The position numbers and the translations under genes are program-made. From NCBI GenBank assembly GCA_024636955.1, contig JAGXGB010000058.1:1-59962 (forward strand): a stretch of DNA of 59,962 nt, read 5' to 3'. The DNA comes from Bacteroidales bacterium. GTDB taxonomy: Bacteria; Bacteroidota; Bacteroidia; Bacteroidales; Lentimicrobiaceae. The notes under the pieces are model-generated. The model was given only the letters and a program-made list of their open reading frames with translations, made no database searches and was not told where the DNA came from. Every line of letters begins with the position of its first letter. Position 1 is the first letter of the stretch. Shown piece after piece: positions 1 through 8,878 of the stretch.

Positions 1-1278
1 CATTAAAGGCATTGTTGCATATGCAGGTTTAGTAGGTGTGATACCGGCAATGGGACTAATCATTATACCACCGGTTTCTGTTTGCCACCAGGTGTCGACA
101 ATCGGGCATCTGTTTTTGCCCACATGATCATGATACCAGTGCCACGCTGCTTCGTTAATTGGTTCACCAACAGAACCAAGCACTTTCAATGAATCGAGTT
201 TCTTGCCCTTAAACCATTCCAGCCCAAGAGCCATGAGTGATCTTATTGCAGTTGGCGCAGTGTAGAACTGATTGACTTTATGTTTGTCAATTATATCCCA
301 GTATCTGCCTGCATCAGGGTATGTTGGTACCCCTTCAAACATCAGGGAAGTGGCACCACTAAGCAAAGGTCCATATACCAGGTAACTGTGGCCGGTAATC
401 CAACCAATATCAGCAGTGCAAAAATATACATCACCATCGCTATATTGGAAAACATTTCGGAAAGTATAAGAGGTAAATACCATAAATCCGCCAACGGTAT
501 GCACCAAACCCTTTGGCTTGCCGGTTGACCCGCTGGTATACAGGATAAAAAGAGGATCTTCGGCATCAGTTTCAACGGCTTCATGCACATCATCAGCATC
601 TCTCATAACGTCGTGCCACCATAAATCCCGGCCTTCCTTCATATTAACCTGTTCACCTGTGCGCTTAACAACAATAGCAGTGCTGATGCAACTGCACATA
701 TCCATTGCTTCATCCGCAATTTGCTTAATCGGAGTAACCTTAGTTCCCCTGAAACCTCCGTCGGATGTTACAAGTAACCTCACTCCAGCATCAAGCATAC
801 GTTCACCCAATGATTGTGCTGAGAAACCTGCAAATACAACAGAGTGTATAGCTCCTATTCTTGCACAGGCAAGCATTGCTATAACAAGCTCAGGCACCAT
901 TGGCATGTAAATTCCAACAACATCACCTTTCCTGATTCCTAATGATTTTAAAACATTAGCGAATCGCTTGACTTCTGAGAACAGATCATTATATGTAAGC
1001 ACTCTTGCATCCTCATCCGGGCTATTGGGCTCCCATATAATTGCAGGCTGGCTGCCCCTTAAAAAAGAATGACGTTCAAAAATATTCTCGGTGATGTTAA
1101 GCTTTGCTCCTTCAAACCACTTAACATATCCCTTACTAAAGTCCCAGTCGAGCACATTCTCCCATTTACTTCGCCAATAATAGGTGTCAGCAATGTTAGC
1201 CCAAAAACTTGCCGGATTAGTAATGCTTTTTTGATACTCGAAGATGTAACCACCAAGGGTAGAGATTTTTGGAATCAT
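1..1278 (-). CDS. acs: Acetyl-CoA synthetase, 3' part outside the window
   Basis: This AMP-forming acetate--CoA ligase activates acetate with ATP to acetyl-AMP and then acetyl-CoA in the cytoplasm. I translated the minus strand from the ATG at 1278-1276. It stays open for 426 codons to the window edge, so about 220 C-terminal residues (the mobile lid domain of a roughly 650-residue family) lie outside. Visible motifs are the P-loop-like YTSGSTGKPKG near residue 250, the core GSVGEPIN, and DTWWQTETGG, which binds adenylate and is typical of Acs. The N-terminal pattern (tryptophan-rich start, then WFEGAKLNITEN) also fits Acs. A propionyl-CoA synthetase reading is possible but less likely. The gene is divergent from the acetyltransferase at 1516, and the shared gap carries an 11-bp repeat array. 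Confidence 0.95.
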   Translation of the reverse strand, partial: MIPKISTLGGYIFEYQKSITNPASFWANIADTYYWRSKWENVLDWDFSKGYVKWFEGAKLNITENIFERHSFLRGSQPAIIWEPNSPDEDARVLTYNDLFSEVKRFANVLKSLGIRKGDVVGIYMPMVPELVIAMLACARIGAIHSVVFAGFSAQSLGERMLDAGVRLLVTSDGGFRGTKVTPIKQIADEAMDMCSCISTAIVVKRTGEQVNMKEGRDLWWHDVMRDADDVHEAVETDAEDPLFILYTSGSTGKPKGLVHTVGGFMVFTSYTFRNVFQYSDGDVYFCTADIGWITGHSYLVYGPLLSGATSLMFEGVPTYPDAGRYWDIIDKHKVNQFYTAPTAIRSLMALGLEWFKGKKLDSLKVLGSVGEPINEAAWHWYHDHVGKNRCPIVDTWWQTETGGIMISPIAGITPTKPAYATMPLM

Positions 1279-1393
1279 GACAGAAGGTTTTTCTTTTTAA
1301 ACTTAATTTTGAGGCTAATGTTTTCTATAACGGGAATAAACTGTTTTTGAAGTAATATGTTTAAACCTATTTTGGCAACTTTTGGTTCTATTC

Positions 1394-1515
1394 AAACTTT
1401 AAACAAGTTTTACTAAAGCTTTCAATAAGTTTTATTAAATCTTTCAACAAGTACTATTCAAGCTAACCACAAGTTATGCTCAAGCTCTCAACAATTTAAA
1501 TTCAAGCCTTTAACA
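1394..1515. repeat. 11-bp lattice array upstream of the acetyltransferase
   Basis: Twelve consecutive 11-bp steps begin with AA, mostly AAG, at 1394, 1405, 1416 and so on to 1515. Alternate units resemble each other (AAGCTTTCAAC then AAGTTTTATTC), giving a 22-bp higher-order unit. The last step falls on the AATG that contains the start codon of the next gene, so the array forms its whole immediate leader. Units are degenerate, so this is not a recent simple expansion. The function is unknown. Confidence 0.85.
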
Positions 1516-2070
1516 ATGATGACAGAAAAAGAAAAGATGCTGGCAGGTGAGCTATATCATGCTGACTCCCCTGAACTTCAAGCTGATAATGCTGCAGCAT
1601 GTTCATGGCTCAAAAGGTACAATGCGGCCATTGATGTTCATCCTGATGAGCGTATTTGGATGCTCACGGAGATCTTTAAACATGTGGGATCAGGTGTAAA
1701 CATAAGGCCGCCATTTTATTGTGACTATGGGTATAACATTAGTGTTGGAAACGGAGTATTTATCAACTATAATTGTATCATTCTCGATGTTGTTGATGTA
1801 GTTATTGGCGATATGACTCAAATCGGGCCAGGAGTGCAAATGCTGGCTGCTGATCATCCAAGGGATTCCAAACAACGGAGTGAAGGACTTGAATATGGTA
1901 AACCCATTACGATTGGCAGAAATGTATGGATAGGAGGGGGAGCACTGATTCTTCCGGGAGTGAATATTGGTGATAACGCACTAATTGGAGCTGGCAGTGT
2001 AGTGACTAAAGATGTACCTGAAGGCGCCACTGTTGTTGGAAATCCAGCAAGGCAAATAGTGAAGAAGTGA
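1516..2070 (+). CDS. maa: Sugar O-acetyltransferase, hexapeptide-repeat (Maa/LacA type)
   Basis: This cytoplasmic acetyltransferase uses acetyl-CoA to acetylate sugar hydroxyls; maltose or galactoside acetyltransferases are the nearest named members. The 184 residues match the usual family length. An N-terminal helical segment (EKEKMLAGELYHADSPEL) is the maltose-acetyltransferase cap. From about residue 55 it is a left-handed beta-helix with hexapeptide turns. The catalytic histidine lies in MLAADHP, and the C-terminal GAGSVVTKDVPEGATVVGNP coil is diagnostic. Two ATGs are adjacent (1516 and 1519), and either could be the start. There is no purine-rich ribosome site, because the 11-bp array runs right up to the start codon. 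The physiological substrate cannot be told from the sequence. Confidence 0.9.
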   Translation: MMTEKEKMLAGELYHADSPELQADNAAACSWLKRYNAAIDVHPDERIWMLTEIFKHVGSGVNIRPPFYCDYGYNISVGNGVFINYNCIILDVVDVVIGDMTQIGPGVQMLAADHPRDSKQRSEGLEYGKPITIGRNVWIGGGALILPGVNIGDNALIGAGSVVTKDVPEGATVVGNPARQIVKK

Positions 2071-2135
2071 ATAATGCCAAATGTTGTTTAATATTCAAAA
2101 AGTCTTGCTAAAAGTATCCTAAGTAAGATACCCTA

Positions 2136-2173
2136 AAGAAAAAACCACTTACAATATTATTATAAGTGGTTTA
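2136..2173 (-). terminator. Rho-independent terminator of tRNA-Gln
   Basis: The arms AACCACTTA (2143-2151) and TAAGTGGTT (2163-2171) pair over an 11-nt AT-rich loop. Read on the minus strand, the hairpin is followed by a run of six T. It sits directly 3' of tRNA-Gln and probably ends the glnS/tRNA-Gln transcript. Confidence 0.75.
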
Positions 2174-2183
2174 ACTCGACTTG

Positions 2184-2256
2184 TTGACCTACCAGGGGTC
2201 GAACCTGGACTCTTCTGATCCAGAATCAGACGTGTTGCCAGTTACACCATAGGTCA
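2184..2256 (-). tRNA. tRNA-Gln (anticodon CTG)
   Basis: A complete 73-nt cloverleaf on the minus strand. The acceptor TGACCTA pairs with TAGGTCA, the D stem is GTGT/ACAC, the anticodon stem TCTGA/TCAGA holds the loop TTCTGGA (anticodon CTG, reading CAG), and the T arm is CCAGG-TTCGACC-CCTGG. The discriminator base is A and CCA is not encoded. It lies about 110 bp downstream of glnS on the same strand, so tRNA and cognate synthetase may be co-transcribed. Confidence 0.95.
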
Positions 2257-2365
2257 ATAACAGGCTGCGAAATTACGCAATTGTTTCTTTATAGTCCAAA
2301 CTTTTTTCAATTTATTTTCCTGCCAAATGCCATATTATGATTCAGGATATGTAAGGGCAGTTTTA

Positions 2366-4057
2366 TTACTTATTAGCCTTTGACCATGAATCTTTTAAGG
2401 CAACAGTTCTATTGAAAACCAGTCGGTCATCATTGCTGTCGCTATCGGTACAGAAGTAACCTAAACGTTCAAACTGAAATTTGTCAAGCGGCTTAGTTCC
2501 TGAAACTGAAGGCTCAACGTAGCCCTTCATTACTTTGAGTGAATCGGGGTTCAAGTTGGTTTTATAATCTACTCCTTCTTCTACATCTTCAGGGTCTTCA
2601 CTCATAAAGAGTCGGTCGTATAATCTTATTTCAGCTTCAAGGGCATGATTAGCTGAAACCCAATGTAAGGTACCTTTAACTTTACGACTGCTCTGTTCGC
2701 GACCAGAAAGCGTTTCGGGATCGTGGGTGCAGTGAATTTCAGTAATTTCGCCTGTTTCAGGATCTTTTACTATGCTTTCACACTTAATGATATAGGCATA
2801 TTTGAGTCGCACCTCTTTACCTGGTGCAAGGCGGAAGAATTTGTTTGACGGCTCTTCCATGAAATCATCACGTTCAATATAGAGTTCACGACTGAATTGT
2901 ACTTTACGGGTTCCTGATTCAGGATCTTCAGGATTATTGACAGCATTCATTTCCTCGGTCTGCCCTTCAGGATAATTGGTAATAACAAGCTTTACCGGAT
3001 TAACCACTCCCATTACACGCGGAGCTTTTTTATTCAGGTCTTCGCGGATACAAAACTCGAGCAGACTTACGTCTATTACATTATCACGCTTGGCAACGCC
3101 AATGATATCAGAGAAATTTCTTATAGATTCAGGGGTGTAGCCTCTTCTTCTCAAGCCTGAAATAGTAGGCATACGGGGGTCATCCCACCCATTTACGAAG
3201 TTATTCTTCACCAGTTCGAGGAGCTTTCTCTTGCTCATCACCGTATAAGTTATATTCAAGCGGGCAAATTCAATTTGCTGAGGTGGGAAGATCTCCAGTT
3301 CTTTCACAAACCAATCATATAGAGGCCTGTGCACTTCAAACTCAAGTGTACAGATACTGTGTGTGATGTTTTCAATTGAGTCACACTGCCCGTGGGCAAA
3401 GTCGTACATTGGATATATGCACCATTTGTCGCCGGTACGGTGGTGATGGCCATAAATAATACGGTACATGAGTGGATCGCGCATGTGCATATTGGGAGAT
3501 GCCATGTCGATCTTTGCACGCAACACTCTTGCACCTTCAGGATATTCACCTGCACGCATCCTGCGAAGCAGATCAAGATTTTCTTCTACTGAACGATTCC
3601 TGTATGGACTTTCAGTGCCCGGTCGGGTAGGAGTGCCTTTTTGTGCAGCAATCTCTTCTGCTGAAAGATCACAAACATAAGCCTTGCCTTTCTTAACAAG
3701 GGTTTCTGCAAACTCATATATCTGTTCAAAATAATCAGATGCAAAAAATTCACGGTCTTCCCAGTCGAAACCCAGCCAGTGTACGTCGTCGCGGATTGAG
3801 TCAACGTACTCTACATCTTCTTTAACAGGATTTGTATCATCAAAGCGGAGATTGCACTTACCATTATACTTAGCCGCAGTGCCAAAATTAAGGCATATCG
3901 ATTTTGCGTGACCTATGTGCAGGTAACCATTAGGTTCAGGAGGGAAACGGGTATGTACCCTTGAATCGTTCTTTACTTTGCGGAGATCCTCTTCAATAAT
4001 AGCATGTATGAAATTAGTAGGTGCCTTTAGTTCGTTTTCAGGTTTATTATCGCTCAT
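2366..4057 (-). CDS. glnS: Glutaminyl-tRNA synthetase
   Basis: This class I synthetase charges tRNA-Gln with glutamine in the cytoplasm. Its presence suggests direct Gln-tRNA formation, not the transamidation route. At 563 residues it has the normal length. The HIGH-type motif is in [15 protein letters not shown] (residues about 40-54) and the KMSKS-type motif is VMSKRKL. The two C-terminal anticodon-binding beta barrels are recognisable from [11 protein letters not shown] to the end. The start at 4057 is supported by alignment of the N terminus ([15 protein letters not shown]). A minus-strand promoter is predicted at 4089-4122. The cognate tRNA-Gln follows downstream in the same orientation. 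Confidence 0.98.
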   Translation of the reverse strand: MSDNKPENELKAPTNFIHAIIEEDLRKVKNDSRVHTRFPPEPNGYLHIGHAKSICLNFGTAAKYNGKCNLRFDDTNPVKEDVEYVDSIRDDVHWLGFDWEDREFFASDYFEQIYEFAETLVKKGKAYVCDLSAEEIAAQKGTPTRPGTESPYRNRSVEENLDLLRRMRAGEYPEGARVLRAKIDMASPNMHMRDPLMYRIIYGHHHRTGDKWCIYPMYDFAHGQCDSIENITHSICTLEFEVHRPLYDWFVKELEIFPPQQIEFARLNITYTVMSKRKLLELVKNNFVNGWDDPRMPTISGLRRRGYTPESIRNFSDIIGVAKRDNVIDVSLLEFCIREDLNKKAPRVMGVVNPVKLVITNYPEGQTEEMNAVNNPEDPESGTRKVQFSRELYIERDDFMEEPSNKFFRLAPGKEVRLKYAYIIKCESIVKDPETGEITEIHCTHDPETLSGREQSSRKVKGTLHWVSANHALEAEIRLYDRLFMSEDPEDVEEGVDYKTNLNPDSLKVMKGYVEPSVSGTKPLDKFQFERLGYFCTDSDSNDDRLVFNRTVALKDSWSKANK

Positions 4058-4088
4058 ATTATCAATGGTTCAAAAATATTTCAGGGTG

Positions 4089-4122
4089 CAAAATTAACTA
4101 ATATTCTGCAGCACACATCAAA
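4089..4122 (-). promoter_or_regulatory. Predicted Bacteroidota-type promoter of glnS
   Basis: On the minus strand TTTG (4122-4119) precedes TAATTTTG (4096-4089), an exact match to TAnnTTTG. The spacing is 22 bp, one more than the usual 19-21. It would give a leader of about 25 nt. Confidence 0.45.
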
Positions 4123-4201
4123 GAAAACTTTCCTCTGGTACATGAACAAAAATGTAATATTCAACGATTGTATGTTATAGTAATGTAACTAAAGAAAAAA
4201 T

Positions 4202-5083
4202 ATGATGGAACAAATGAAATTCAAAAAGTTCAAAGTTACTCTATTCATTGCCCTGATTATTGCAGGAAGCGCTGTGTTGACCGGATGCTGGGGTGATAAC
4301 AATTCGGGTAGCAAAAATGACATGAACAATGCTGACAAGAATATGAACATTGTAAGTCAGAAAACCACATACATGGCTGATAATGATACTATGGTTGGCT
4401 ATTTGTTTTATGACAAAAACAGCAATGAGGCAAAACCGGGCATCATTGTTATCCATGAGTGGTGGGGCAATAACTCATATGCCCAAAAAAGGGCTGAAAT
4501 GTTGGCTGAATTGGGGTACACAGTTTTAGCTGCCGATATGTATGGTAATGGCCTTACTGTAGAAACTCCACAAGAGGCTCAGAAAAATGCTGAAGAAGTA
4601 TATAGTGATCCTGAACTACTCAAATTGCGAATGATGGCTGCGCATCAGACATTAGCGAAAAGCGATAAAGTGGACAAGGATAAAATAGCTGCTGTTGGTT
4701 ACTGTTTTGGAGGAACCGTGGGTCTGGCCGCTGCTAATATGGAAGTGCCTGTAAAGCCGGTGATTAGTTTCCATGGTGGATTACATGGCTTTTCAGCATC
4801 TCCTGCAATTAAAAATACTCCTTTGCTGATATGCAATGGTGAGGCTGACAAATTTATATCAGTTGAAGATAAGGAGCGGTTTAAAAAGCAAATGGATAGT
4901 ATAGGCGCCAATTATGATTTTATTGAATACGAAGATGCAACCCATGCTTTTACTAACTGGAACTCTACTCAAACAGGCAGGAAGTTTAATATGCCAATTG
5001 CATACAATGAAGAAGCCGACAAGAAATCATGGGAGGATATGAAGGAGTTCCTTGCTAAGAACTTCCCGCCTTATAGTGATTAA
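4202..5083 (+). CDS. Dienelactone hydrolase family lipoprotein
   Basis: A secreted alpha/beta hydrolase of the dienelactone hydrolase family, hydrolysing ester or lactone bonds of unknown substrates. A signal sequence ends in the lipobox AVLTGC with lipidated Cys29. A short Asn/Asp-rich linker follows, then the hydrolase domain from about residue 55. The triad is visible: nucleophile Cys168 in GYCFGG, Asp216 in CNGEADKF, His248 in DATHAF. The EWWG motif near residue 86 is also typical of the family. Translation could start at Met1, Met2 or Met5; Met5 gives the neatest signal peptide. The next gene (DUF305) starts 21 bp later on the same strand, so the two likely form an operon. Confidence 0.9.
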   Translation: MMEQMKFKKFKVTLFIALIIAGSAVLTGCWGDNNSGSKNDMNNADKNMNIVSQKTTYMADNDTMVGYLFYDKNSNEAKPGIIVIHEWWGNNSYAQKRAEMLAELGYTVLAADMYGNGLTVETPQEAQKNAEEVYSDPELLKLRMMAAHQTLAKSDKVDKDKIAAVGYCFGGTVGLAAANMEVPVKPVISFHGGLHGFSASPAIKNTPLLICNGEADKFISVEDKERFKKQMDSIGANYDFIEYEDATHAFTNWNSTQTGRKFNMPIAYNEEADKKSWEDMKEFLAKNFPPYSD

Positions 5084-5104
5084 TCAATATTAAAAATAAC
5101 GATA

Positions 5105-5587
5105 ATGGAAAATAATGACCGTATGGAAGGAAATAAAGGAAGCAAAAACATGTACACCAAGTTCTTTCTGATGCTAAGTGGTTCGTTTGTTGCAATGTAC
5201 ATTTCAATGTACTTAAATACGTATCAAATTGATCATGTACATTTCAGCCTAACAAGGTTTTATATGACCTGTTTAGGAATCTCAGCAATGGCAGTAATCA
5301 TGTTACTATTCATGTTGCAAATGTACAAGGACAAGAAGAAAAACATTGCAATTCTACTGGGTAGTTTAATACTGTTTGTAAGTGCCCTAACTTTGGTTAG
5401 AACGCAAACCCCTGTTGATGATGTTCTATATATGGAAGCAATGATTCCACACCACTCAATTGCCATACTTACTAGTGAAAGAGCAAACATTAAAGACCCT
5501 GAAGTAAGAAAACTGGCTGATGAAATTATTAAGGCTCAGAAAAGAGAAATCAAAGAAATGAAGGAGCTTATTAAGAAATTGGAATAA
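5105..5587 (+). CDS. DUF305 domain membrane protein
   Basis: A 160-residue inner-membrane protein. Three predicted transmembrane helices lie at about 19-37, 52-73 and 80-99. The C-terminal tail carries the DUF305 signature MIPHHSIAILTSE (His116-His117), followed by a charged helix. DUF305 proteins are ferritin-like four-helix proteins. Some (CopM) bind copper or silver, but the short version seen here has not to my knowledge been assigned a role. It lies 21 bp behind the dienelactone hydrolase lipoprotein and is probably co-transcribed with it. A metal-resistance role is only a guess. Confidence 0.85.
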   Translation: MENNDRMEGNKGSKNMYTKFFLMLSGSFVAMYISMYLNTYQIDHVHFSLTRFYMTCLGISAMAVIMLLFMLQMYKDKKKNIAILLGSLILFVSALTLVRTQTPVDDVLYMEAMIPHHSIAILTSERANIKDPEVRKLADEIIKAQKREIKEMKELIKKLE

Positions 5588-5716
5588 AGCTATTAATCTG
5601 GTGCAATCAGAATTTATAAACCTAAATTTGAATTTATTTTGCTGAATCCCTGGCATAAGCAATAAGGTTTGACCCACAACTGCACTTTTAAGCAAGTATT
5701 GTAAAATTTAGCACCT

Positions 5717-6190
5717 ATGCAAAAAAAGAGTGCTGGCATTTTATTATATCGATTCAGTGATGCTGAACTGCAGGTACTTATAGTACATCCAGGGGGTCCT
5801 TTTTGGAGAAATAAGGATGAAGGGGCTTGGTCTATCCCTAAAGGTGAGTTTGAAACTGAATCACCTCTTGAAACAGCTTTACGCGAGTTTAAGGAGGAAA
5901 CGGGAACCACTTTGTCTGGTGAATTTACTGAGCTTAAGTCGGTTAAAATGAAAAGTGGTAAGGTTATATTTGCCTTCGCACATGAAGCAGATATCGATAT
6001 TACTACCATTAAGTGTAATACTTTCTCTGTTGAGTGGCCTCCTAAATCAGGAAAGTTTCCATTATTTCCTGAAGTTGATAAAGCTGTATGGGCCAACTAT
6101 GCAATATGCAACGTAAAGCTGAATCCTGCATTATTACCACTGGTGAATGAATTAACTATTATGCTAAATCAATCGGACCGCGATGGGTAA
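5717..6190 (+). CDS. NUDIX hydrolase (COG4119-like)
   Basis: A cytoplasmic NUDIX phosphohydrolase of 157 residues, probably acting on a nucleoside diphosphate derivative. The family marks are AGILLYR near the N terminus, VHPGGPFW, AWSIPKGE, and later NTFSVEWPPKSGKFPLFPEVDKAVW, which is characteristic of this subgroup. The NUDIX box reads GEFETESPLETALREFKEETG. Its REFKEETG half is intact with all metal-binding acidic residues, but only four residues separate the Gly from the first Glu where the consensus has five. Whether that affects activity is unknown. It is convergent with the MCE-domain gene, with 19 bp between them. Confidence 0.9.
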   Translation: MQKKSAGILLYRFSDAELQVLIVHPGGPFWRNKDEGAWSIPKGEFETESPLETALREFKEETGTTLSGEFTELKSVKMKSGKVIFAFAHEADIDITTIKCNTFSVEWPPKSGKFPLFPEVDKAVWANYAICNVKLNPALLPLVNELTIMLNQSDRDG

Positions 6191-6209
6191 TAAGGCAGGA
6201 TCTTCACTT

Positions 6210-6938
6210 TTATTTTTCCTTTATAAGAGCATTCTGTTCATCGGCTTCACGCTTTTTCTTTTCAGCCGCTCTTTTCTTCTTATTGAAATATCCTCTTAAC
6301 AGAAAATTACTTTTTGCCGCATTCATGTTCTCGTCCAATCCCTTTGAGCTTTTCTTCAAATTGACTATTGTTTGATTAAGATTCTCAGCTAAAGTGGTAT
6401 CCTGTAGTAGTCTGCCAAGTGTTCCTTGTCCACTGTTTATCTTAGTCATTATTTCTGAAAGCTGGTAAGTTATTATCTCTGCGTTTGCAGCTGTTACTTC
6501 AATGCTTGCCATTATTGCATCTGTCTCAACAGGCTCATTAGATACCAGTGCCTGACCGTCAAGTGCAAGCTTTCCACTGTCACTACCCTGTGAAATGATC
6601 AAAAGACGGTCGCCAATAAGTCCTTCAGAACCTATAGAAACTTCGCAATCGGTTCTTATAAACTGCTGAATATCTTTACGAAGCAACATATAAACTTTTA
6701 CTGTTGAATCGTTTATAATCTTGATATTATCTACTGTACCAATGCTTATACCGGAAAAACGAATGTTATTCCCAACCTGCAATCCGCTGACATTATAAAA
6801 GGTTGTTGTCAGACCAAATACAGGATTAAATAAGTTTTTTTGCTTGCCGATGATAAATATAGCCACCATAAAGATTGCTAAACCCCCTATTATAAAGAGG
6901 CCGAGTCGTATTTTAAATTTCTGTGAATGCGTATCCAT
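6210..6938 (-). CDS. mlaD: MCE-domain substrate-binding protein (MlaD family)
   Basis: The periplasmic lipid-binding subunit of an Mla-type ABC transporter, which moves phospholipids between the two membranes. One N-terminal membrane anchor (about residues 11-30, LGLFIIGGLAIFMVAIFIIG) is followed by one MCE domain (about 36-118, with VSGLQVGNNIRFSGI and GSEGLIGDRLL). The C-terminal helical part ends in a very basic tail rich in KKK and RAAEKK. At 242 residues it is longer than E. coli MlaD. It is the last gene of the operon mlaE-mlaF-mlaD, 40 bp behind mlaF. No mlaB or mlaC homologue is next to it. Confidence 0.9.
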   Translation of the reverse strand: MDTHSQKFKIRLGLFIIGGLAIFMVAIFIIGKQKNLFNPVFGLTTTFYNVSGLQVGNNIRFSGISIGTVDNIKIINDSTVKVYMLLRKDIQQFIRTDCEVSIGSEGLIGDRLLIISQGSDSGKLALDGQALVSNEPVETDAIMASIEVTAANAEIITYQLSEIMTKINSGQGTLGRLLQDTTLAENLNQTIVNLKKSSKGLDENMNAAKSNFLLRGYFNKKKRAAEKKKREADEQNALIKEK

Positions 6939-6978
6939 TGCGTTTATGATTTTGTATTGTCGTTTATAAATAAAGTGT

Positions 6979-7761
6979 CTAGTGAAAAAATGAATGAATC
7001 ATTGGATCAGTGGAACTCTCAAAGTCATCCACATTTCCTTCACGGTAAAGCATGCCTTCATGCAACATCACAATCCGATTAGCCGTTTTGAGAGCACATT
7101 TGATATCATGGGTAATGATGATAGATGAAGTTTTGTATTTCATCTGCACATCGTTTATCAGAGTACTTATTTCGTCGGAAGTAACAGGATCAAGACCTGT
7201 GGTTGGCTCATCATACAACATGATCAAAGGATCAACTATGATGGTTCGTGCCAGACTTATACGTTTTCTCATACCGCCAGAAAGCTCAGATGGCATTTTG
7301 TTTATAACCTCCGGAAGTCCTACGTTCTCAAGCACTTCATTAATTTTTAACTCCATCTCTTTTTTAGAAAGTTTCTTCCCGCTCCTTACCAGTGGAAATT
7401 CAAGATTCTGTTTAACTGTCATGGAATCATACAATGCACCACTTTGAAACAGGAAACCAAGCTTTTGCCGGTATTCATCTATCTCTCTCGATCTCATTGT
7501 TTTTATATCTTTTCCGAATACATCAATTGTTCCCTTATCATGCCTTAAAAGGCCGGCAATGCACTTAATGAGAACTGATTTACCGGTGCCTGATTTACCA
7601 AGCACTACCAGGTTTTCACCCTTATACAATTGAATGGATACATCTTGCAATACAGGAACTCCGGCAAATGCTTTAGCCACATTTGTGATGTTTATCACCG
7701 GATCATTACTCAGCGAATTGAAGGTATTATGGTTGAGTGATTGTGTGTTTTCTATGTTCAT
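6979..7761 (-). CDS. mlaF: Mla-type ABC transporter ATP-binding protein
   Basis: The cytoplasmic ATPase that drives the MlaE permease. Walker A is GKSGTGKS, the signature is LSGGM (followed by RKRISLA), Walker B is LIMLYDEPTTGLDP, and the switch histidine is in IIITHD. At 260 residues it has the normal length. Its start codon overlaps the stop of mlaE by 4 bp (7758-7761), so the two are translationally coupled. An N-terminal Asn-rich extension of about 20 residues precedes the conserved VINITNVAKAF strand; a later start is possible but no other good Met is seen. Confidence 0.93.
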   Translation of the reverse strand: MNIENTQSLNHNTFNSLSNDPVINITNVAKAFAGVPVLQDVSIQLYKGENLVVLGKSGTGKSVLIKCIAGLLRHDKGTIDVFGKDIKTMRSREIDEYRQKLGFLFQSGALYDSMTVKQNLEFPLVRSGKKLSKKEMELKINEVLENVGLPEVINKMPSELSGGMRKRISLARTIIVDPLIMLYDEPTTGLDPVTSDEISTLINDVQMKYKTSSIIITHDIKCALKTANRIVMLHEGMLYREGNVDDFESSTDPMIHSFFH

Positions 7762-8618
7762 AATACCATCATATCAGTTATTTGTACTGCTATCATATCA
7801 ACCACCAGCACCAGAAGTGAGGAAAGAACTACAGCTGAATTAGCAGCTTTTCCAACACTCTCTGTACCCCGGCCTGCATGGTAACCTTTATAAGTCCCTA
7901 CCATTCCAATCACAGCTCCGAAGAAAAAGGTTTTTATAACTGCGGGGAAGAGATCAAGGAAATCAATTGCACCGAATGCCTGAGCAATAAAGAGGGAGAA
8001 AGTAACATCACCCTTTATATTTGCACCACCCCAGCTTGCCAGTATACCGAACATATCAGCATAAAGTACAAGAAGGGGTATCATTAAAGTTGCTGCCAGT
8101 ACACGTGTTACTACCAAAAAACGAATTGGATTAGTGGAAGATACTTCCATAGCATCTATTTGCTCGGTAACTTTCATTGAACCCAATTCAGCACCTATTC
8201 CCGATCCTATTTTACCAGCACAGATAAGCGCAGTAATTACAGGCCCCATCTCTCTGATAAGTGATACTGCAACCATGCCGGGAAGCATGGATACTGCTCC
8301 AAAGTCAACCAGTACCGGGCGTGATTGTATGGTAAGCACTAAGCCCATTATACCACCGGTTATGGTAATAAGAGGCAGAGTTTTAACTCCTATCTGGAAG
8401 CACTGGCGTAGGAACTCCCTAAATTCAAATTTTCGTGAAAAAGTACCCCTTAAAACCAGCATCATGAAGAGAAACACATCTGCAACATCAGTTAAGAAGT
8501 TGCCTGTTGCTTCAGCTTTTGCCACAGTTTTTGCTCCAACATTCGTAATTGACTCAACAGTTACAGTGCGAAGCTTGGGTATTACTTTCGAATCAGGTAT
8601 TAGCTTTTTTATTTTCAT
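7758..8618 (-). CDS. mlaE: MlaE family lipid ABC transporter permease
   Basis: The inner-membrane permease of the Mla/MCE lipid transporter. Conserved MlaE features are ITGGIMGLVLTIQ, REMGPVITALICAGKIGSGIGAELGSMKVTEQIDAM (the coupling region facing the ATPase) and five to six hydrophobic segments. The open frame extends upstream to 8798, but those 60 residues are Cys- and Tyr-rich and unlike the family. I therefore choose the ATG at 8618 (MKIKKLIP), giving 286 residues. A TACTTTTG -7 element on the minus strand (8660-8653) lies about 35 bp upstream, without a clear -33 box. It is the first gene of the operon and is divergent from 8879. Confidence 0.92.
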   Translation of the reverse strand: MKIKKLIPDSKVIPKLRTVTVESITNVGAKTVAKAEATGNFLTDVADVFLFMMLVLRGTFSRKFEFREFLRQCFQIGVKTLPLITITGGIMGLVLTIQSRPVLVDFGAVSMLPGMVAVSLIREMGPVITALICAGKIGSGIGAELGSMKVTEQIDAMEVSSTNPIRFLVVTRVLAATLMIPLLVLYADMFGILASWGGANIKGDVTFSLFIAQAFGAIDFLDLFPAVIKTFFFGAVIGMVGTYKGYHAGRGTESVGKAANSAVVLSSLLVLVVDMIAVQITDMMVL

Positions 8619-8878
8619 ATAAGAAGTGAAAGGGTCAATTTGACAGCACCCACAAAAGTATTGATCACTGAAAAAGTAAGTGTTATACAAATATTTTATT
8701 AGTTGTAACATCCACAGTATACAGCAAAGAAAACATTTCGGAATATTATAGGAAAAGCAGTATAGCCATTCCTCTGTACTGTGAATCGTGTAAGTCATTT
8801 ATTGAATTGTGTAATTCTTTTCACTTGATGGTGGGTCACCTTTGCACTGTGAAAAACTAACACACAAAATCTATTACG

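Noticed and set aside
518..910. 130-codon frame on the plus strand
   Set aside because: It is antisense to the clear acs coding sequence.
5614..6096. 160-codon minus-strand frame
   Set aside because: It is a shadow of the NUDIX gene, which has full family motifs on the other strand.
8619..8798. 60-residue N-terminal extension of MlaE
   Set aside because: It is Cys/Tyr-rich and unlike any MlaE, and the ATG at 8618 starts the conserved protein.
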